From Candidatus Bathyarchaeota archaeon (GTDB lineage Archaea; Thermoproteota; Bathyarchaeia; Bathyarchaeales; Bathyarchaeaceae), in contig JAUWDY010000019.1 in the NCBI GenBank assembly GCA_030608565.1, positions 1 through 38,503 on the forward strand: a stretch of 38,503 bases of DNA, written 5' to 3'. A program made the translations under genes and the position numbers. A model generated the notes under the pieces. It was not told where the DNA came from and did not search any database. It worked only from the letters and a program-made list of their open reading frames with translations. The stretch's first letter is position 1, and each line of letters begins with the position of its first letter. Positions 24,536 to 31,650 of the stretch are shown in pieces.

Positions 24536-25417
24536 GTGGCTGTGATGTGTGCCTCTGTGAAGCGTCGTTGTGAGCTTTCTGTTGCGGTGCCTGCTTCGTT
24601 GGTTTCGGATGTTCCTCATCTTCGGGAGAAGACCTTTAAGATTGGGTTGGTAGGTAGAGCTGTTGCGATTTTTTGTGTAGATGAGGTTATAGTTTTTCCT
24701 GATTTGCCTGGGGTTGATCAAAGCCGAGATACACGGTTGATTGCTGCTGTTTTATCTTATATGGAGACGCCTCAGTATTTGCGTAAGCGTTTGTTTAGGC
24801 TTGTGCCTGAGTTGCGGTATGCTGGTATTCTTCCGCCTTTGCGTACGCCTCATCATCCTGTATTGAATAGGGTTAGAGATTTGGGGTTTGGGGAGTATCG
24901 TGAGGGTGTGGTTGTTTCTTCAACTAATGCTGGGTCGTTTGTTGATGTTGGTGTAGAGCGTTCCGTGTTGGTTTCTGGTGTGCAGCTTTCGGTTAATAGT
25001 CGAGTTACCGTGAAGATTGTTGAGTTGGGGAGGCATTTGAAGGCTGTTTTGGCTAGTCGTGGTGAGGTTGAGGCGTATTGGGGTTATCGTGTGAGGGTTT
25101 CGGATGTGGGGTTTGGGTGTTTAGTGAAAGAGGGGGGTTTTGATTTGGTGGTTGCTACTTCTCGGCGTGGGGTTCGGTTTATGGAGGTTGTTGACAAGTT
25201 GGTTGGGCGTTGGAAGAAGGCGTGTAGGGTTTTGGTTGCTTTTGGTTCTCCGTCTGCGGGGTTGTTTGAGATTTTGGAGCGTGAGGGTTTGAGGTTGGGT
25301 GATGTTGTGGATTTTGTTGTTAATATGGTTCCAAATCAAGGGACTGCGACTGTGAGGACTGTTGAGGCTGTTTACGCGTGTTTGGGTGTTTTGAATTTGT
25401 TTGTTAGCGGTTTGTAA
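24536..25417 (+). CDS. SPOUT-fold RNA methyltransferase (archaeal, PF02598-type)
   Basis: This 293-residue protein fits the family of putative RNA uridine-N3 methyltransferases. The first half has LSVAVPASLVSDVPHLREKT and VDEVIVFPD, then DTRLIAAVLSYMETPQYLRK and LRYAGILPPLRTPHHP, the strongest family signature. An S1-like insert follows (about 115-165), then the C-terminal knot with VLVAFGSPSAGLFEIL and NMVPNQGTATVRTVEA, which binds S-adenosylmethionine. In many archaea this gene stands just before uL3; here about 2.1 kb of small genes separates them. Starts GTG 24536, GTG 24542 and ATG 24545 are all possible. The coding strand is remarkably rich in G and T. Confidence 0.85.
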   Translation: MAVMCASVKRRCELSVAVPASLVSDVPHLREKTFKIGLVGRAVAIFCVDEVIVFPDLPGVDQSRDTRLIAAVLSYMETPQYLRKRLFRLVPELRYAGILPPLRTPHHPVLNRVRDLGFGEYREGVVVSSTNAGSFVDVGVERSVLVSGVQLSVNSRVTVKIVELGRHLKAVLASRGEVEAYWGYRVRVSDVGFGCLVKEGGFDLVVATSRRGVRFMEVVDKLVGRWKKACRVLVAFGSPSAGLFEILEREGLRLGDVVDFVVNMVPNQGTATVRTVEAVYACLGVLNLFVSGL

Positions 25418-25445
25418 GTTGTTTGTGTTTGTCACGTTTTTTGCC

Positions 25446-25485
25446 TGTATCTCTCTTTTATAGACCCCCCTATAGCCCCCCTAAC
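25446..25485 (+). other. C-rich 3' element, copy B (downstream of SPOUT gene)
   Basis: The order is TGTATCTCTCTTTTA, TAGA, six C, TATAG, six C, TAACC. It starts about 30 bases after the SPOUT stop, matching copy A (22831-22870) block for block when both are read in the direction of their genes. Distance from the stop codon is similar in both. Confidence 0.6.
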
Positions 25486-25500
25486 CAAGGGCCATTCTGT

Positions 25501-25553
25501 GGAAAGCCCGTGATCACGGTTTTGAGCTTCTTTGCTTCTTCAATGGGCTTTCT
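25501..25553 (+). ncRNA. Stem-loop region, candidate structured RNA or terminator
   Basis: GAAAGCCC (25502-25509) pairs perfectly with GGGCTTTC (25545-25552), and an outer G-U pair can be added. Inside lies the perfect palindrome CCGTGATCACGG (25508-25519, sharing bases with the outer stem), followed by a pyrimidine-rich loop with TTGA/TCAA pairing. No ORF covers it. It follows directly after the C-rich element of the SPOUT gene. It may be part of that gene's 3' end or a separate small RNA. Confidence 0.35.
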
Positions 25554-25587
25554 CTACCCAATATAGTATCAAAGGAAAGGGGGTCAT

Positions 25588-25701
25588 ATGTTTTCAGACT
25601 GCGTGAACGAGTTGATGTGCGCAAGCATTGTGAAGGGGAAAGACTCTGATGTATGCCGATATAAGAAAGCTTATATGCCAGATCACCCAATAATATATTG
25701 A
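25588..25701 (+). CDS. Possible 37-residue Cys-containing peptide
   Basis: The frame begins MFSDCVNELMCASIVKGKDS and has cysteines at 5, 11 and 23. Its ATG is preceded by AAAGGGGGT at five bases, one of the best ribosome-binding sites in the window, and this is the main reason for listing it. No family is recognised. A TATAG-like element is near 25563. Confidence 0.4.
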   Translation: MFSDCVNELMCASIVKGKDSDVCRYKKAYMPDHPIIY

Positions 25702-25704
25702 ATA

Positions 25705-25730
25705 TGTCTTATTATAGACACATTGTCTAT
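25705..25730. repeat. TGTCT/AGACA dyad similar to the 4.8 kb array
   Basis: TGTCT-TATTAT-AGACA (25705-25720) is a dyad with 5-base arms, followed by another TGTCTA half at 25724. The string TGTCTTATT and its neighbour resemble the tandem dyads at 4788-4832. It lies about 60-80 bases upstream of the 54-residue gene at 25786 and could be its operator. Confidence 0.4.
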
Positions 25731-25785
25731 ACGTATAACGTGAGAACTGTAGAACAAAAATACATAAAACGGAAAAGGAAGAAAC

Positions 25786-25950
25786 TTGCCGAGGAAAATA
25801 GCCATAATGGTGATAAACCTCGTTAAAGAGAGTGTGGAAAAGCTAAACAAGGAAATTGAAGAGGAGATTCTCAAGGAAATTAAAGAGCTGAGAATTCCTT
25901 GGATGGAGAAGGTGGAGAAAGTCACGGTTTTAGAATCAGACAAGGATTAG
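25786..25950 (+). CDS. 54-residue charged helical protein
   Basis: This starts with TTG, with a strong GGAAAAGGAAG ribosome-binding site six bases upstream. The protein begins MPRKIAIMVINLVKES, followed by a Glu/Lys-rich helix (VEKLNKEIEEEILKEIKELR, about 17-36) with leucine/isoleucine spacing of a coiled coil, then IPWMEKVEKV. It is likely a small oligomeric or partner-binding protein. No family recognised. The dyad at 25705-25730 lies in its upstream region. Confidence 0.55.
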   Translation: MPRKIAIMVINLVKESVEKLNKEIEEEILKEIKELRIPWMEKVEKVTVLESDKD

Positions 25951-26068
25951 AAATACTTTCATCTCGTCAGGACATGCGATATCGTGTTACGTTTACTTTC
26001 AATGTTTTCTCCGACTCTCGTGATTTCTTTCTCCATAAAGAATATCGAAGAGTCTACACAAGACGGGG

Positions 26069-26293
26069 TTAAGTGATGTATCTGACTTCCTGAAATTCTC
26101 TGGAAACTGGAGTTTTCACTTCTCCGCTAATGGGGATTTCCTCTTCTCCTTCACAATCTTCTTCGTCTACATACATGTCCTCAACGATCTTCTGGATGAT
26201 GCTCGTCATCTCATTTATCCTATTTCTTAGCACATTCAACTTTTGCTCTAATGTCAAATTTTCCCATTCTTCCTCGTCAACCTTATTCGCCAT
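26069..26293 (-). CDS. 74-residue acidic small protein
   Basis: The ATG is preceded by GAGGTG at eight bases. The N-terminal half is a predicted helix (EEEWENLTLEQKLNVLRNRI, then EMTSIIQKIVEDMY). A very acidic linker follows (about 45-56, DEEDCEGEEE), then a flexible end. It has no membrane segment. Its amphipathic helical first half could pair with another small protein of this group. Not recognised. Confidence 0.55.
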   Translation of the reverse strand: MANKVDEEEWENLTLEQKLNVLRNRINEMTSIIQKIVEDMYVDEEDCEGEEEIPISGEVKTPVSREFQEVRYIT

Positions 26294-26453
26294 TCTTCAG
26301 CACCTCAAGGAAATCGATAACGTGAATTAATAATTGCAGTAGAAAAGGATTTCGATGAAAAGATCCCTTTGACGCTATAATCCTCTAAAGGGTTTGGGCT
26401 CTTAGATTATGGAGTAGACTTTTCTGAAAGCTACCGATTTTAACGTTGAGTAG

Positions 26454-26600
26454 TTATCCTTTAAAGTTCTTTAACGCTTCGTATAACTTCTGTATAGTCG
26501 TTTCCAAGATTACTTTCAAAAGACGCAAAAGGTCTTTTATGTTCACCGGCCGGAAGCCGGCTCCAAATCCACACATCACATAATTTGTAGATTCACTCAT
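26454..26600 (-). CDS. 48-residue small protein with Gly-rich start
   Basis: The frame starts MSESTNYVMCGFGAGFRPVN and continues as an amphipathic helix (DLLRLLKVILETTIQKLYEA, about 23-42) with a basic end. GGTGAT lies before the ATG. A perfect 14-base palindrome and an AT-rich TATA box lie 30-50 bases upstream. This promoter layout makes it more credible than its size suggests. No family recognised. Confidence 0.5.
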   Translation of the reverse strand: MSESTNYVMCGFGAGFRPVNIKDLLRLLKVILETTIQKLYEALKNFKG

Positions 26601-26628
26601 TGTGTATCACCAATGTATTCTGAAATAG

Positions 26629-26642
26629 ATGAGATATCTCAT
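26629..26642. promoter_or_regulatory. Palindromic operator ATGAGATATCTCAT at a TATA box
   Basis: A perfect 14-base palindrome sits 29-42 bases upstream of the 48-residue gene and partly overlaps the TATA-like TAATATAT (about 26641-26648 on the minus strand). A repressor bound here would block TBP/TFB, so this is a good candidate for repression. Confidence 0.5.
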
Positions 26643-26866
26643 ATATTACGAGACACGATTATTTAAACCATTTTGCAGCAAACCTGTAAAACTTTGAAAA
26701 CAGAACACACAAAGCCGAAACTCTCTACTGAATTCACACGCATCCCAATGCGTAATTTTTATAACCGCAGAAATTAGCGATATCCCCCTCAGCGTCAAAC
26801 TGGAGCTTTTTCGGTTCTGAGAAGTTTAAATAAAATGTAGATGCGCATTATACAGCAGTGATCTAG

Positions 26867-27487
26867 ATGTTTGAGCTTAGAGATATACGATTCAGATCTG
26901 TAGAAAAGGGTGATTTGAAGCTTTTGCACAAATGGGAGAACGATTTTGAGCTTATGATGTATTCCAGAAGTAAACCTTTGAATTTTGTAAGTATGGAGCA
27001 GATTGAAAGGCAGTACGATGAGTGGATGAAACAGGATAAGGACATTCGTTTCATCGTTGAACTCGTCGGTATGAATGAGCCTATAGGACTAGCGGTTATA
27101 CGCGGACAGAAGTGGGGCAACGTGAAGGGTGCAGACTTGGGCACTTACATTGGAAAGAAGGATTTGTGAAGTAAAGGCTATGGAAAACAGATCACGGTTG
27201 CCTTGCTTGAAATGTGCTTCATCTTCTTAAACATGGAGCGCTGCCTAGCTTGGAGCATAGAATATAACACTCGCGCCTGCAAAACACTTGAAGCATGCGG
27301 GTTCAAAAAAGGAGGAGTAGTGAGAAACACTTCTCTCGTCAACGGCAGAAAATGGAACTCCCTTCACTTTGACATACTCCACGAAGAATACCTGAACATT
27401 CGAGAAAATCTGCTTAGGAAAACACTAGGAGAAAAATTAGACGAATACCTCAAAAAACACTGTGGCTTAGCTAAAAACTTCGAATAA
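26867..27487 (+). pseudogene. GNAT acetyltransferase gene interrupted by an in-frame TGA
   Basis: Read through, the frame gives about 206 residues of a RimJ/RimL-type N-acetyltransferase. The first part has ELRDIRFRSVEKGDLKLLHK and VELVGMNEPIGLAVI, ending DLGTYIGKKDL. After the TGA (27167-27169) it continues in the same frame SKGYGKQITVALLEMCF (the acetyl-CoA loop), then LAWSIEYNTRACKTLEACGF, the classical end of the fold. The TGA is where GNAT proteins usually have Trp, so one base change from TGG explains it. TGA is used as an ordinary stop elsewhere here (ecfA2, the kleisin-like gene), so recoding is unlikely. Promoter TTTAAATA (about 26825-26832) fits the start. Confidence 0.75.
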
Positions 27488-27506
27488 ATTATTTGAGAAA
27501 GTAACG

Positions 27507-27514
27507 TTTATAAC
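27507..27514 (+). promoter_or_regulatory. Promoter of the uL3 ribosomal cluster
   Basis: TTTATAAC with an A-rich element just upstream lies about 67-74 bases before the uL3 ATG. Transcription would begin near 27540, leaving a leader of about 40 bases with GAAGGA as ribosome-binding site. Confidence 0.55.
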
Positions 27515-27580
27515 TCAACGCTCTTATTGAAACAAAGACGAAACAAAAGATAAGGATAACAAAAAGAAGGATACTAACGT

Positions 27581-28588
27581 ATGGGTCACAGGAAGAAACA
27601 CGCCCCTAGACGCGGCTCATTAGCCTACTTACCTAGAGGGCGCGCTGCAAGCGAAACCGGCAGAATCCGCTACTGGCCTAAGGTGGAGGAGGTCCCCACC
27701 CTACTAGGATTCATGGGCTACAAGGCTGGAATGACCCATGTATTCCTAGTCGAAGATAACGAACGCTCACCAAACTTCGGCAAAGAAACAGCCCACCCAG
27801 CCACAGTAGTAGAGACACCTCCAATCACGCTATTCGCCATCCGGGCATACACACGGGACCCATACGGTTTGCACACATTCACCGAAGCTTGGATGAAAGA
27901 TCCACCCAAACACTTCGACCGTGTTGTAACGTTGCCAGAACACTTTGAACCTGAACAAATCCTAAAGAAAATGGAAGAGAACCTAGACAAAATCTCCGAG
28001 TTCCGCCTCCTAGCAGCCACACAACCCAAAGAAGCTGGAGTCCCAAAGAAAAAACCTGACATCACAGAAATCAAAATCGACGGAGGCCCCATCAAAGAAC
28101 AATTTGAACACGCAAAAAAACTGCTAGGAAAAACGGTTTCCATAACAGAAGTGTTCGAAGAAGGACAATACGTAGACGTAGTCGCGGTAACCAAAGGAAA
28201 AGGCTTCCAAGGCCCTGTGAAGCGCTGGGGCGTCAAAATCCTGCCTCGAAAATCACGTAAAACCAAACGAGGCGTCGCCGTCATAGGACCTTGGCGTCCC
28301 GCCAGAGTCCTATACACCGTCCCCCGAGCAGGCCAAATGGGCTATCACCAAAGAACTGAATACAACAAACGCATACTGAAAATCGGCACAGACGGAAGTG
28401 AAGTAACCCCAAAAGGCGGGTTCTTACGTTACGGCTTGGTTCGAGGGACCTACATCGTAGTAGACGGAAGTTTGCCAGGTCCCGCTAAACGTCTCATACG
28501 ACTACGATACCCCGCCCGCCCCCCAAAGATAACCACAGAAGCCCCACCGAAAATCACCTATATATCCCTTGAATCCCCACAAGGATAA
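27581..28588 (+). CDS. rpl3: Ribosomal protein uL3
   Basis: This 335-residue large-subunit protein near the peptidyl-transferase centre starts MGHRKKHAPRRGSLAYLPRG, the archaeal/eukaryotic form. It carries LLGFMGYKAGMTHV, VVAVTKGKGFQGPVKRWGV and AGQMGYHQRTEYNKRILKIG, all family hallmarks. Length is normal for archaea. It is first in a cluster uL3-uL4-uL23-uL2-uS19. The end overlaps a possible extended start of uL4. Coding-strand composition is rich in A and C, the opposite of the SPOUT gene upstream. Confidence 0.97.
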   Translation: MGHRKKHAPRRGSLAYLPRGRAASETGRIRYWPKVEEVPTLLGFMGYKAGMTHVFLVEDNERSPNFGKETAHPATVVETPPITLFAIRAYTRDPYGLHTFTEAWMKDPPKHFDRVVTLPEHFEPEQILKKMEENLDKISEFRLLAATQPKEAGVPKKKPDITEIKIDGGPIKEQFEHAKKLLGKTVSITEVFEEGQYVDVVAVTKGKGFQGPVKRWGVKILPRKSRKTKRGVAVIGPWRPARVLYTVPRAGQMGYHQRTEYNKRILKIGTDGSEVTPKGGFLRYGLVRGTYIVVDGSLPGPAKRLIRLRYPARPPKITTEAPPKITYISLESPQG

Positions 28589-28604
28589 AGCGAGAGTGAG
28601 ATGG

Positions 28605-29384
28605 ATGGGTAAACTTTCAGCCAAAATTTTCGATCTCAAAGGAAAAGCAACAGGTAAAATCCGTCTCCTCCCCATTTTTAAGACTCCTGCCAGACCTGAC
28701 GTCATAAAACGGGCAGTCATCGCGATTCAGTCCCATCGCTTCCAGCCACAAGGTCGAGACCCTTTCGCCGGAAAACGAACTACCGCAGAGTCTCGGGGAA
28801 CGGGCTTTGGAATAGCGCGTGTTTCAAGGATAAAGGGCAGTCAACGAGCAGCTTTCATACCATTCGCAGTTGGCGGCCGAGCTACTCATCCTCCAATGGT
28901 TGAAAAGAAAATCAAGAAGAAAATTCCACGAAAGGAAATGCGGTTGGCTCTACGTTCAGCAGTTGCAGCTACAGCATCTAAAGAAATCGTGGCTTTCCGA
29001 GGACACGTGATAGATGATATTCCTGATTTTCCACTAGTCGTCGTAGATGATATTGAACGCTTGAAAAAAACTAAGGAAGTTGAAGAAGTATTCATCCAAC
29101 TAGGGGTGTGGCCAGATATCTATCGAGTCAGGGAAAGCCGAAAGGTGAGAGCTGGCAAAGGCAAGAGACGCGGTAGAAGAATGAAACAGGCAGTTGGGCC
29201 TCTATTGGTGGTCACCGAAAATGAAGGAGTCGTTGAAGCAGCCCGCAACATTCCAGGAGTAGATGTGGTTACAATCAACGGTTTGAACGTTGAACTTTTG
29301 GCACCTGGGACCCATCCTGGAAGGCTCGTCATCTGGGCGAACTCAGCTTTTGAAAAAGTAGATGAACTGTTTGGAGGAAGATAG
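28605..29384 (+). CDS. rpl4: Ribosomal protein uL4
   Basis: This 259-residue large-subunit protein lines the exit tunnel. It contains ARPDVIKRAVIAIQSHRFQP, the tunnel-loop region GKRTTAESRGTGFGIARV, GGRATHPPMVEKKI and, at the end, LAPGTHPGRLVIWANSAFEK. The frame is open further upstream to a TTG at 28569, inside uL3, but homologues begin near MGKLSAKIFDLKG, so I start at ATG 28605, with GTG 28596 as an alternative. Spacing to uL23 is two bases. Confidence 0.95.
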   Translation: MGKLSAKIFDLKGKATGKIRLLPIFKTPARPDVIKRAVIAIQSHRFQPQGRDPFAGKRTTAESRGTGFGIARVSRIKGSQRAAFIPFAVGGRATHPPMVEKKIKKKIPRKEMRLALRSAVAATASKEIVAFRGHVIDDIPDFPLVVVDDIERLKKTKEVEEVFIQLGVWPDIYRVRESRKVRAGKGKRRGRRMKQAVGPLLVVTENEGVVEAARNIPGVDVVTINGLNVELLAPGTHPGRLVIWANSAFEKVDELFGGR

Positions 29385-29386
29385 GC

Positions 29387-29647
29387 TTGGACCCATACGA
29401 CGTTATATTACATCCAGTTATGACCGAAGTTACGAGTCGCCTGCTCGAAACCGAGAATAAGCTTGTTTTTATCGTCAGCATCGCAGCCAAAAAGGCAGAC
29501 ATTAAACGAGCCGTGGAGGAACTCTATGAAGTAGAGGTTAAGAGCGTCAATACTGCAATCACGCCTAAAAGCGAGAAAAAAGCCTTTGTGAAGCTTCACC
29601 CCAACTATAAAGCGGTGGATGTAGCGATTAAACTTGGCATCTTATAG
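29387..29647 (+). CDS. rpl23: Ribosomal protein uL23
   Basis: This 86-residue protein docks at the exit tunnel and serves as a contact for signal recognition particle and translocon. It starts with TTG (MDPYDVILHPVMTEVTSRLL). It shows the conserved KLVFIVSIAAKKADIKRAVE and VKSVNTAITPKSEKKAFVKL segments. It follows uL4 with two bases between, so translation is coupled. Length is typical of archaea. Confidence 0.95.
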   Translation: MDPYDVILHPVMTEVTSRLLETENKLVFIVSIAAKKADIKRAVEELYEVEVKSVNTAITPKSEKKAFVKLHPNYKAVDVAIKLGIL

Positions 29648-29660
29648 GGAGATGTAACAC

Positions 29661-30395
29661 GTGGGTAAGAAAATTCGAGTTCAAAGACGCGGCAGAGGGT
29701 CATCCACTTTTCGTGCATCCACTCACAAAAGAATAGCGCCAGTTCGATATCCCTCATTTTCCAAGAAGGAGCAAGAAAGTGTCATTCAGGGTCACATCAT
29801 GAAAATTCTTCATGAACCTGGAAGAGGCTCGCCACTAGCCTCCGTAAAACTTGAAACTGGCGAAACCTACCACACCGTTGTTCCTGAAGGCGTCTATGAA
29901 GGTCAACCAATCCAAATTGGAAGCAGAGCTTCCGTAGACATTGGTAACGTGCTCCCGTTAAGCAGTATTCCCGCTGGCACCATGGTATGTAACATCGAGC
30001 TTTCACCAAGCGACGGAGGAAAAATCTCACGTTCATCTGGATCCTACGCAACGGTAGTGGCGCACACTCCTGAAGGAACTATGATAAAACTTCCGTCAGG
30101 AAAAACTCGCTATATGAATGATCTTTGTCTTGCAACCGTTGGAGTTATTTCTGGGGCAGGTCGTCCTGAAAAACCCTTCCTGAAAGCGGGTGCAAAGTTC
30201 CATTGGATGCGAGCAAAGGGACACAAATACCCTCGAACACGTGGTGTAGCAATGATAGCCGCAGTGCATCCTTATGGAAGTGGTAGGAGGGGAGCACGCA
30301 AGGTTACAACGGTATCACGACATGCTCCACCCGGCAGAAAAGTAGGCTTGATTGCAGCGAGAAGCACGGGTAAACGAAAAAGAAGAAAACGGTAA
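29661..30395 (+). CDS. rpl2: Ribosomal protein uL2
   Basis: This 244-residue large-subunit core protein is needed for subunit association and peptidyl transfer. The GTG start is preceded by GGAGAT. It shows GKKIRVQRRGRGSSTFRAST, GSYATVVAHTPEGTMIKLPS, then the C-terminal catalytic-centre segment RTRGVAMIAAVHPYGSGRRG, which corresponds to the AMNPVDHPHGG region of bacteria in its archaeal form. The basic tail is standard. Confidence 0.97.
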   Translation: MGKKIRVQRRGRGSSTFRASTHKRIAPVRYPSFSKKEQESVIQGHIMKILHEPGRGSPLASVKLETGETYHTVVPEGVYEGQPIQIGSRASVDIGNVLPLSSIPAGTMVCNIELSPSDGGKISRSSGSYATVVAHTPEGTMIKLPSGKTRYMNDLCLATVGVISGAGRPEKPFLKAGAKFHWMRAKGHKYPRTRGVAMIAAVHPYGSGRRGARKVTTVSRHAPPGRKVGLIAARSTGKRKRRKR

Positions 30396-30424
30396 TTTTC
30401 ACCATTAGCAAAACGTTAGAAATG

Positions 30425-30432
30425 TTTAATAA
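30425..30432 (+). promoter_or_regulatory. Possible separate promoter for uS19
   Basis: TTTAATAA lies in the 72-base gap between uL2 and uS19, about 36-43 bases before the uS19 start, with GAGGAGA as ribosome-binding site. uS19 could thus be expressed independently as well as by readthrough. Confidence 0.35.
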
Positions 30433-30467
30433 ATCCCGAGAACCAAAAGAAATGAGGAGATGGCCAG

Positions 30468-30872
30468 TTGCCTAGAGAATTCGCCTACCAAGGTTACACG
30501 CTTGACGGATTACAAGGCATGTCGATGGACGAGTTTATTCGCTTACTGCCATCACGGCAACGGCGGAGCCTACAACGAGGTCTCACACGAGAACAAAGGG
30601 TCCTCCTCGAAAACATTCGAAGCGCCAAAGAAACACCAAAGGAAGGACAGGAAAAAGTCGTTAAAACGCACACCCGTAACATGATTATTCTTCCAGAAAT
30701 GGTCGGCATCACTGTTCTAGTTCATAACGGAAAGGAATTCGTCGCTGTGGAAATAAAGCCTGAAATGATTGGTCATTATTTAGGCGAATTCGCGATTACC
30801 AACAAGATGGTCAGACACGGATCACCCGGCATCGGCGCGTCCAGATCGTCCATGTATGTTCCCTTAAAATAG
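30468..30872 (+). CDS. rps19: Ribosomal protein uS19
   Basis: This 134-residue small-subunit head protein is typical of archaea. It shows [20 protein letters not shown] at the start, [20 protein letters not shown], then the C-terminal core [20 protein letters not shown], then [24 protein letters not shown] start is chosen for its ribosome-binding site GAGGAGA. In most archaea uL22 and uS3 follow; here the cluster ends and the next gene is convergent 35 bases away. Confidence 0.95.
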   Translation: MPREFAYQGYTLDGLQGMSMDEFIRLLPSRQRRSLQRGLTREQRVLLENIRSAKETPKEGQEKVVKTHTRNMIILPEMVGITVLVHNGKEFVAVEIKPEMIGHYLGEFAITNKMVRHGSPGIGASRSSMYVPLK

Positions 30873-30907
30873 GAAACAATAGCAGTCAAGATGTTTATTC
30901 TACGCGT

Positions 30908-31327
30908 TTAAGCTCGATAGTCTGGTTCAGGTAACTTCTTTTTCTTGGTTGGTGGAATTTTAGGAAGCGGAATAGGAGGGGGAATATTCAAGGTTCGGCT
31001 GATAATCACCGATTCTAGAAATACGACGTTAGAGATGGATTGAACAATAATAGCTGGTGGAGGCTGTTTTTTCGTATATGCATTGTGAATCTTCTCAATT
31101 TCATCTTTTGTACCTTTAACTCGGGCTTTTCCCTTCATGCTGATTTGAGCAACGGCTGGCTGATAATTTATTGTGAAAACAAAGGGAGCCTCTAACCAAT
31201 CTTCATTTTTCTTGTTTATCCCTACAACATTGAGATTAGTAGCTATTCGAACAGGTGGTAAAGGCTTGTCAACATCCCAAAAACGCTCTGCAGAAAGATT
31301 GTGAATAAAAACGTTTACGCGAACCAT
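30908..31327 (-). CDS. Unknown protein at the end of the rpo7-eS31 operon
   Basis: This 139-residue protein starts with ATG 49 bases after the eS31 stop. It has alternating hydrophobic beta-like strands (PFVFTINYQPAVAQISMKGKA, loosely) and a helix with KDEIEKIHNAY. It ends with a Pro- and Lys-rich tail (IPPPIPLPKIPPTKKKKL, about 114-131). The strand-rich core reminds me of SecB-like chaperone folds, a guess only. Its place at the end of a translation/transcription operon suggests a housekeeping role. Confidence 0.6.
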   Translation of the reverse strand: MVRVNVFIHNLSAERFWDVDKPLPPVRIATNLNVVGINKKNEDWLEAPFVFTINYQPAVAQISMKGKARVKGTKDEIEKIHNAYTKKQPPPAIIVQSISNVVFLESVIISRTLNIPPPIPLPKIPPTKKKKLPEPDYRA

Positions 31328-31376
31328 TTACTTCCACTCATCAAACTTATAATAGGTTGCAGGATTTAAACGCGTG

Positions 31377-31646
31377 TCACTTACTCGCTTCGCTGCGTTT
31401 ATATCGTGTGAAGCCACAGTGTCCGCAGGTATAACGGTCGCCGTGGTCTGCCATGAAGTATCCTGATCCACATCTTTCGCAGAAGGGAAGAAGTCTTTCA
31501 AGTCCATTTTCCCCGATCTTATAGTAGGAAAAGACGCCCTTTCTTTTCTTCTTAGCCTTTTCAACTTTCTTTTCTTCAGGTTTTTTTTCAGGTTTTACTT
31601 CGGGTTCCTTGGGTTCTTCTGCTTCTTCTGTTTCTTTCTCAGCCAT
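31377..31646 (-). CDS. Ribosomal protein eS31 (S27ae) with charged N-terminal extension
   Basis: This is 89 residues. The C-terminal core RKGVFSYYKIGENGLERLLP, then a zinc ribbon with two C-x-x-C pairs (CERC at about 56-59 and CGHC at about 74-77) is eS31, the small-subunit protein that in eukaryotes is made as a ubiquitin fusion. Here the N-terminal 35 residues are an unordered Glu/Lys/Pro stretch rather than ubiquitin. Starts four bases after the stop of eS24, so they are co-translated. The extension is longer than I expect for archaeal eS31. Confidence 0.9.
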   Translation of the reverse strand: MAEKETEEAEEPKEPEVKPEKKPEEKKVEKAKKKRKGVFSYYKIGENGLERLLPFCERCGSGYFMADHGDRYTCGHCGFTRYKRSEASK

Positions 31647-31650
31647 TCAG

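Noticed and set aside
24419-24721. Minus-strand open frame rich in Asn, His and Arg opposite the SPOUT gene
   Set aside because: It is the complement of the G/T-rich coding strand, has low-complexity composition and no ribosome-binding site. The same holds for other frames opposite SPOUT.
25600-25660. Possible C/D box RNA (TGATGT ... CTGA)
   Set aside because: The C box is imperfect, no convincing D' and C' boxes or terminal stem are present, and the stretch is better explained by the 37-residue frame.
27167-27169. TGA read as selenocysteine or tryptophan
   Set aside because: No nearby SECIS-like hairpin is evident, and TGA ends other genes here, such as ecfA2 and the kleisin-like gene. A nonsense mutation is simpler.
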